This document shows, in pieces, positions 59,853 to 64,000 of a DNA stretch of 64,000 nucleotides. How positions within the stretch are numbered: the stretch's first letter is position 1; every line of letters begins with the position of its first letter. The DNA comes from an uncultured Aquimonas sp. (lineage in GTDB: Bacteria > Pseudomonadota > Gammaproteobacteria > Xanthomonadales > Xanthomonadaceae), in NCBI RefSeq assembly GCF_937888285.1, contig NZ_CALART010000067.1:14807-78806 (forward strand). Direction: 5' to 3'. A model generated the notes under the pieces. It made no database searches. It was not told the origin of the DNA and was given only the letters and a program-made list of their open reading frames with translations. Made by a program: the position numbers and the translations under genes.

Positions 59853-60287
59853 ATGGCGCCTGCCGATGCAACACGCCCAAGCCGAATCGTCGAGGCGCGC
59901 CCTGCGCCCGCACCGGCGCACTCGACAGACGATCTCGCTGGACCCGGCCTGCGCACCTTCTTCAACATCGCCCAGCGCTGGGGTCTGGACACACGGCAGG
60001 AGCAGGTGCTGCTCGGCTCGCCGGCGCGCTCGACCTTCTTCCGCTGGAAGCGCGGCGACATCGGCATCGTCCCGCATGATCTGATCGAGCGCCTGAGCTA
60101 TCTGCTGGGCATCTACAAGGCGCTGCAGGTGCTGCTGCCGGTGCCCGAGCGTGCCGACGCCTGGGTCAAGCGGCCAAACAGCACCTCGCCCTTCGGCGGG
60201 CAGACCCCACTGGAGCACATGCTGGGCGGGCAGGTGGTCGACCTCTACCGCGTGCGCCAGTACCTCGACGCCGAGCGCGGCGGATGA
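59853..60287 (+). CDS. Xre/MbcA/ParS-type antitoxin
   Basis: A 144-residue protein with an N-terminal disordered stretch of about 30 residues, a helical DNA-binding region (FNIAQRWGLDTRQEQVLLGS, then PARSTFFRWKRGDIG) and the C-terminal toxin-binding part (HDLIERLSYLLGIYKALQVL and GGQTPLEHMLGGQVVDLYRV), as in Xre antitoxins of RES/Xre systems. It probably represses its own operon and blocks the toxin. ATG 59853 is used; a longer GTG start at 59796 is possible. It overlaps the toxin gene (ATGA at 60284-60287). Confidence 0.88.
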   Translation: MAPADATRPSRIVEARPAPAPAHSTDDLAGPGLRTFFNIAQRWGLDTRQEQVLLGSPARSTFFRWKRGDIGIVPHDLIERLSYLLGIYKALQVLLPVPERADAWVKRPNSTSPFGGQTPLEHMLGGQVVDLYRVRQYLDAERGG

Positions 60288-60967
60288 GGCGCAGCGATCC
60301 TGCGACTCCGCCCTTGGCAGCAGTGGTCTGGCGACCCAGCCATCGCATCGTGCCTTCGATTTTTCCGCCGCGCGGGCTGTTCGATGCCGTGGCCGATCCC
60401 GCCGACCTCGACGCTGTGTTCGCGCTCGAAGCCCTGACCAACGATCGTCTGCGCGAGCAGCTCGGCCATCTGCGCCGCATCCCGCCCGAGCGACGGGTCA
60501 GCGGGCCGGGCACCACGCCGGTGATGAGTGCTTTCACCCATGTCCACCCCGACGGCGGGCGCTTCTCCACGGCGAAGTTCGGCGCCTACTACGCGGCGCG
60601 CGAGCTGCCCACCGCCATCGCCGAAACGGTCTACCACCGCGAGCGCTTCCTGCGCGCCTCGAAGGAGCCGCCGATCGACCTGCAGATGCGCAGCTACCAG
60701 GGCAATGTCCGAGCCGACCTGCACGACGTGCGCGGCGGCGACTGGCCGCGCCTGCACGACCCGCACAGCTATGCCATCAGCCAGGCCTTCGCCACCCGCC
60801 TGCGCGACAAGGGCAGCGAGGGCATCGTCTTCGACAGCGTGCGCAAGCCCGGCGGCCAATGCGTGGCCCTGTTCTACCCCGACCTGATCGGCCCGGTGAA
60901 GCAGGGGCCGCATCTGCTCTACCGCTGGGATGGCGCGCGGATCGAGGCCTTCGTCGCGGCCGCCTGA
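60284..60967 (+). CDS. RES-domain NAD+-phosphorylase toxin
   Basis: A 227-residue RES-family protein. Toxins of this family degrade NAD+ and stop growth. Family segments are VVWRPSHRIVPSIFPPRGLF, GGRFSTAKFGAYYAARELPT with the first Arg, TAIAETVYHRERFL with the Glu, and EGIVFDSVRKPGGQCVALF with the Ser. All three of the R-E-S residues appear to be present, so the toxin is probably active. It follows its antitoxin directly. The pair is a small accessory island in an otherwise core stretch. Confidence 0.9.
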   Translation: MRRSDPATPPLAAVVWRPSHRIVPSIFPPRGLFDAVADPADLDAVFALEALTNDRLREQLGHLRRIPPERRVSGPGTTPVMSAFTHVHPDGGRFSTAKFGAYYAARELPTAIAETVYHRERFLRASKEPPIDLQMRSYQGNVRADLHDVRGGDWPRLHDPHSYAISQAFATRLRDKGSEGIVFDSVRKPGGQCVALFYPDLIGPVKQGPHLLYRWDGARIEAFVAAA

Positions 60968-61344
60968 GCAGCGGACCCCGGCGCGCCTGGATTCGCTGAC
61001 GATCTGGAGCCGGTAGGGTGATGGCATAGCCGGCGCGGCCCGGTCACCGAGGTCTCGCCCACGCCGTTCACGCTTGCCGACGATGACCCACCCATCCGCA
61101 TCCGTGCGTTCGACGGGTTTGTGGCAGGCGACAGCGGCGGGCTGATCATGCTCGCAGGCCTTCGGGTGAGAGACGCCCCGCGCCACCTGCTTGCGCGGTG
61201 ATTCTGGTGGGTAGAGTCAAGCACCTGAGCGCGCGAGGCCGTTTCTGCGGCTCAGGCTCCATCCCTTCGAGTCTGGCGAGTGCCTGCAGCGCGGTTCCTC
61301 GGGGGCTGTCCCGAGTCGCTGGCGCAGCGTGCAGTTCGGCGCGC
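60968..61344. other. Gap after the toxin gene with a possible coding remnant
   Basis: 377 bases. One plus-strand frame stays open from about 61043 and ends with TGA at 61199-61201, reading VTEVSPTPFTLADDDPP, then FVAGDSGGLIM. It has no start or clear ribosome site and I do not recognise it. It may be a piece of a lost gene. No other features are seen. Confidence 0.3.
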
Positions 61345-61881
61345 TCAGGCCCCGGGCAGGCTGTACTCGAAGTCGTAGAAGTGCACGCCGTCCTCGATGC
61401 GAATGCCCATGCGTCCGCGCAGGCCGGCGAGTTCGCCATCCGCCGAGTCGGGAATCACCTCGATCGAGAGCTGGCGCGTCGCGCCCCACATCAGTCCGTT
61501 GTGCTGCAGCACGAAGCTGCCGCTGCGGCCGTCCAAGGTGCCGCGCACGCGCTCGATCGCCACATAGCCCGCCGAGCCGGCGATCGTGGCCTGGTGCGCC
61601 GTCATCAGACCCTTGGCTTCGGCCGTCAGCGCGCCTTCGTAGCGCTTGTCCAATCGGAAACGTGCGATGCCCTCGGCATCGAACTCGCCGGGTTCGGGCG
61701 TCATCTTCACTTCGAAACGGCCGCTGATCGTTTGCATCTCGGAATCCTTGAGGGAGAGGTCGGCAGCGCGTGCCGGCATCGCTGCGCCGGCGCACAGCAT
61801 CACGGCCAGGGCGGAGGCGCGCATGGCGAAGCGGAAGGCATCGTTGCCGATGGAAGTGCGCAGGCATTCGAGCTGTCGCAT
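61345..61881 (-). CDS. Exported DUF3224 protein
   Basis: A 178-residue protein. DUF3224 is a small lipocalin-like beta-barrel fold (FEVKMTPEPGEFDAEGIARF, RLDKRYEGALTAEAKGLM, YVAIERVRGTLDGRSGSFVL). The leader (MRASALAVMLCAGAAMPARA) is a good signal peptide and begins at residue 20, so the real start may be 61824 rather than 61881. Function unknown, probably periplasmic. It is divergent from the AraC regulator with 73 bases between them, so the regulator may control it. Confidence 0.78.
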   Translation of the reverse strand: MRQLECLRTSIGNDAFRFAMRASALAVMLCAGAAMPARAADLSLKDSEMQTISGRFEVKMTPEPGEFDAEGIARFRLDKRYEGALTAEAKGLMTAHQATIAGSAGYVAIERVRGTLDGRSGSFVLQHNGLMWGATRQLSIEVIPDSADGELAGLRGRMGIRIEDGVHFYDFEYSLPGA

Positions 61882-61954
61882 GATGATCGTCCGGGGCAGG
61901 GCGCGCAGCGCGCGGGGCAGGGCAGGGGTGCAGCGGGGCCATTCCAACAGAGCC

Positions 61955-62803
61955 GTGCGTGACGCGCTTGAACAAACGCGACAGCCCGCGGAGGGCTCGG
62001 GCCTGCGGCCCGTGCGCGGCGTTGCCACACCGCTTCCGTCGGGCGAGTTCGCCCATCTGCGGCGTGCGCCTTCTGCTGCCCTGCAGCCCTTTGTCGAGCA
62101 TCTCTGGTGCGTGCAGTGGCGACTGCCTGCAGGCGCCGCGCAGCGCGTTGCCACCGTGCCGCACCCCTGTGTGCACTGGACCTTCGAAGCCGGTGCCTGC
62201 ACGCTCACCGGGCCGCATACGCGCCTGTGGCAGCGCGAGCTGGCCCCGCAGGGCCAGGTGCTGGGCATCAAGTTCCGTCCCGAAGGCTTCCGCGCCTATT
62301 GGGGTGCACCAGTCTCCGGCCTGCGCGATCTCATACAGCCCGCCAAGGAACTGCCGGCACTGGCCTTCGCGCATGACCTTGGCCAGCGCCTGTTCGGCGA
62401 ACTCGCGGGCGAGAGCCTGGACACGCGCTTCGACGCGATCGAAGAGACCCTTGAACAGGCGCTACCCCTGCGAGCGCAGGAGCCACTGCAGCTCGCCGCC
62501 CTCATCGACACCGCACGCGACGATCGCGACCTGCTGCGCGCCGATGCCTGGGCGGAACGCGCCGGGCTCAGCCTGCGCCAGCTGCAGCGCCTGCTGGCGG
62601 ACTGGGTTGGCGTGAGCCCCAAGTGGATCCTCGCCCGCTATCGCCTGCACGAAGCCCTGCATCGACTCCAGCAGCAGCCCGCGCCGCGGCTGGCCGACCT
62701 GGCTGCCGACACCGGCTACGCCGACGCCGCCCACTTCAGCCGCAGCTTCCGCGGCGTGCTGGGCGTAAGCCCGCAGCAGTACGCGCGGCTGTGGCTGAGC
62801 TGA
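61955..62803 (+). CDS. AraC-family transcription regulator
   Basis: A 282-residue regulator. The N-terminal 160 residues form a DUF6597-like effector domain (LQPFVEHLWCVQWRLPAGAA and GIKFRPEGFRAYWGAPV). The C-terminal AraC domain (about 185-280) has both helix-turn-helices: DAWAERAGLSLRQLQRLLAD and LADLAADTGYADAAHFSRSF, and ends in the ARLWLS tail. The GTG at 61955 is the most likely start; a far longer open frame lies upstream but overlaps the divergent gene. The ligand is unknown. Confidence 0.85.
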   Translation: MRDALEQTRQPAEGSGLRPVRGVATPLPSGEFAHLRRAPSAALQPFVEHLWCVQWRLPAGAAQRVATVPHPCVHWTFEAGACTLTGPHTRLWQRELAPQGQVLGIKFRPEGFRAYWGAPVSGLRDLIQPAKELPALAFAHDLGQRLFGELAGESLDTRFDAIEETLEQALPLRAQEPLQLAALIDTARDDRDLLRADAWAERAGLSLRQLQRLLADWVGVSPKWILARYRLHEALHRLQQQPAPRLADLAADTGYADAAHFSRSFRGVLGVSPQQYARLWLS

Positions 62804-63086
62804 GCATCGCGCTGCCTTCGCGTCGAGCGCGGCCGCTCGACGCTGCGAATGCAGCCCCGCTTGAAGCCCCTCTCCATCGCGGGAGAGGAATTGGGCAGCG
62901 GGTGCAGCATCCCTCAAGGTTCCGCGCGAGCCTCAGCCTCAAGCCCCTCTCCCCTCGCGGGAAGCGTAGGAGAGCGCTTGTCGGCTGCCGGCGGCAGCCG
63001 ACGCTCTCCGAAGCCCGAGCGAAGCGAAGGCAGGTTGGGGAGAGGGGGGAACCCGACGCTGACTGCGCCAGTCGCGAGTCGATGTC
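62804..63086. other. Gap with palindromic repeat, no gene
   Basis: 283 bases between the AraC gene and the convergent SDR gene. A short hairpin CTCTCC...GGAGAG near 62872-62890 is followed by the nested palindrome at 62944-63047. Both repeats begin with the same AAGCCCCTCTCC run. No coding evidence. Confidence 0.5.
62944..63047. repeat. Nested palindromic element
   Basis: Outer arms CCCCTCTCCCC (62944-62954) and GGGGAGAGGGG (63037-63047). Inside, GGAGAGCG (62969-62976) pairs with CGCTCTCC (63002-63009), and TCGGCTGCC (62981-62989) with GGCAGCCGA (62993-63001). It could fold into one long stem-loop, lies between convergent genes, and may serve as terminator or be a small mobile repeat. Confidence 0.65.
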
Positions 63087-63848
63087 TCACTTCGGCGCCA
63101 GACGAATCGCCCCATCGACCCGGATCACCGAACCGTTCATGTAGCTGTTCTGCAGGACAAAGGCGACTGAATCCGCGAACTCGTCCGGCCGACCCAGTCT
63201 TGAGGGGAAGGGGACCTGCGCACACAGCGACGCATACACCTGCTCCGGCATGCCATCGACCATCGGCGTGTGGAACACGCCCGGCGCCACTGTCATCACG
63301 CGGATGCCGACGCGGGCGAACTCGCGCGCCATCGGCAGGGTCATGCCCACCACACCGCCCTTGCTGGCCGAGTAGGCGGCCTGGCCGATCTGGCCCTCGT
63401 AGGCGGCGATCGAGGCGGTGTTGATGATCACCCCGCGCTCGCCTTCGGCATTCGGCTCATTGCCCTGCATCAGCGCCGCCGCGGCCTTGGCCACATTGAA
63501 GCTGCCGATCAGATTCACCCGCACCGTTGTCTCGAACTGCGACAGCGGCATCGGACCGTCCTTGCCCAGCACGCGGCCGGCGCCAAGGATGCCGGCGCAG
63601 TTGATCGCCGCATTCAGCCCGCCCAAGGCCTCGCGCGCCGCCGCCACTTGGGTGCTGATGTCGGCCTCGTTGCTGACATCGGCGCGGAAGAAGTGCGCAC
63701 CCAGTTCGGCGGCCGCGGTTTGCCCGCGCTCTTCGCTCAAATCGAACAGCGCCAGCTTGGCGCCCTTGGCCGCGAGATGGCGCGCCGCGGCAAGGCCGAG
63801 ACCACTGGCGCCACCGGTGACGATGGCGCGGACTTCATTGAGCTGCAT
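63087..63848 (-). CDS. SDR-family dehydrogenase, 3-hydroxyacyl-CoA dehydrogenase-like
   Basis: A 253-residue short-chain dehydrogenase. The NAD-binding motif is TGGASGLG (11-18), the cofactor Asp is in LALFDLSEERG, the NCAGI loop is at about 88, and the catalytic Ser-Tyr-Lys set is in NTASIAAYEGQ and AAYSASKGG. The C-terminal half resembles type II 3-hydroxyacyl-CoA dehydrogenase (HSD17B10-like; TVAPGVFHTPMVDGMPEQV). It may act in fatty acid or branched-chain oxidation. The start at 63848 is followed by the family N-terminus. No operon partner is seen. Confidence 0.9.
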   Translation of the reverse strand: MQLNEVRAIVTGGASGLGLAAARHLAAKGAKLALFDLSEERGQTAAAELGAHFFRADVSNEADISTQVAAAREALGGLNAAINCAGILGAGRVLGKDGPMPLSQFETTVRVNLIGSFNVAKAAAALMQGNEPNAEGERGVIINTASIAAYEGQIGQAAYSASKGGVVGMTLPMAREFARVGIRVMTVAPGVFHTPMVDGMPEQVYASLCAQVPFPSRLGRPDEFADSVAFVLQNSYMNGSVIRVDGAIRLAPK

Positions 63849-64000
63849 GGGGTTTCCTCGTGGGTGGAAAGGGCGCAGATTGTAGGCGGGGTAGTCTACG
63901 AGTGTCTGATTGCTGCCAACGGTTTGCTCTGCCACTTGCTTTCAGTTGTCTTGCCACCCAGTTCCCTTGGACCCGCTCATCCCGGATTTGTGTAAGTCCG
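63849..64000. other. End of window, no gene seen
   Basis: 152 bases, including the promoter side of the SDR gene on the minus strand. No clear feature could be supported. Confidence 0.3.

Overview
The window is a gene-dense, high-G+C piece of a gammaproteobacterial chromosome. It most resembles the Xanthomonadales/Lysobacterales (Lysobacteraceae or Rhodanobacteraceae). Pointers are the gene families and their order (algZ-algR-hemC, the full aa3 oxidase cluster with DUF2244 at its head, coaX followed by a SPOR protein, a glutaredoxin-rhodanese fusion, a PhoP/PhoQ pair), frequent ATGA overlaps, and short GGGAATC-type intergenic repeats. I see no prophage, intact transposon, plasmid replication gene or CRISPR array. 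The genus cannot be fixed from the sequence alone.

Layout. 1-5 kb: the end of tyrA, a small DUF6164-like membrane protein, a complete LuxR/LuxI acyl-homoserine-lactone system with a lux-type box before luxI, a convergent DUF3050 gene and a hemerythrin. 5-13.5 kb: a very large exported propeller-amidohydrolase, queF, a secreted Cys-rich orphan, and a Ser/Thr kinase-TPR protein coupled to an ECF-type sigma factor. 13.5-26.9 kb: AMP nucleosidase, a lipoprotein, a glutaredoxin/A-type/rhodanese fusion, an LpxH-like phosphatase, a methyltransferase, a Nudix-like regulator, a VWA protein with four tandem repeats, dusA with an amidinotransferase-fold hydrolase, phoP-phoQ and mtfA.

27-35 kb: a fused fatty-acid kinase (FakA-DegV) followed by plsY, birA, coaX and a SPOR protein, then tRNA-Thr, a small HPt protein overlapping an arginase gene, an entericidin and trpS with an extra C-terminal domain. 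35-42 kb: a DUF1800/DUF1501 exported pair facing two related mono-haem proteins, then an sbtA-sbtB-like bicarbonate transporter and PII pair. 42-50 kb: a carboxylesterase, algZ-algR-hemC, a DUF481 protein, an SLC13/RCK transporter and a YbaY-like lipoprotein.

50-58.6 kb is the terminal oxidase and haem A module: DUF2244-coxB-ctaD-small ORF-ctaG-ctaE, a reversed DUF2909 gene, then SURF1-SCO-like-ctaA-ctaB. Structural subunits, copper and haem insertion factors and haem O/A synthases are all together. The end holds msrB-msrA, a Xre/RES toxin-antitoxin pair, a divergent DUF3224/AraC pair, a nested palindromic repeat and an SDR dehydrogenase.

Most genes are housekeeping. The parts most worth a second look are the lux system with its DUF3050 neighbour, the FakA-FakB fusion next to PlsY, the kinase/sigma pair, the SbtAB-like pair in an apparent heterotroph, the VWA repeat protein and the DUF1800/DUF1501/mono-haem cluster. 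All calls rest on reading the sequence and on family knowledge; no database search was run.
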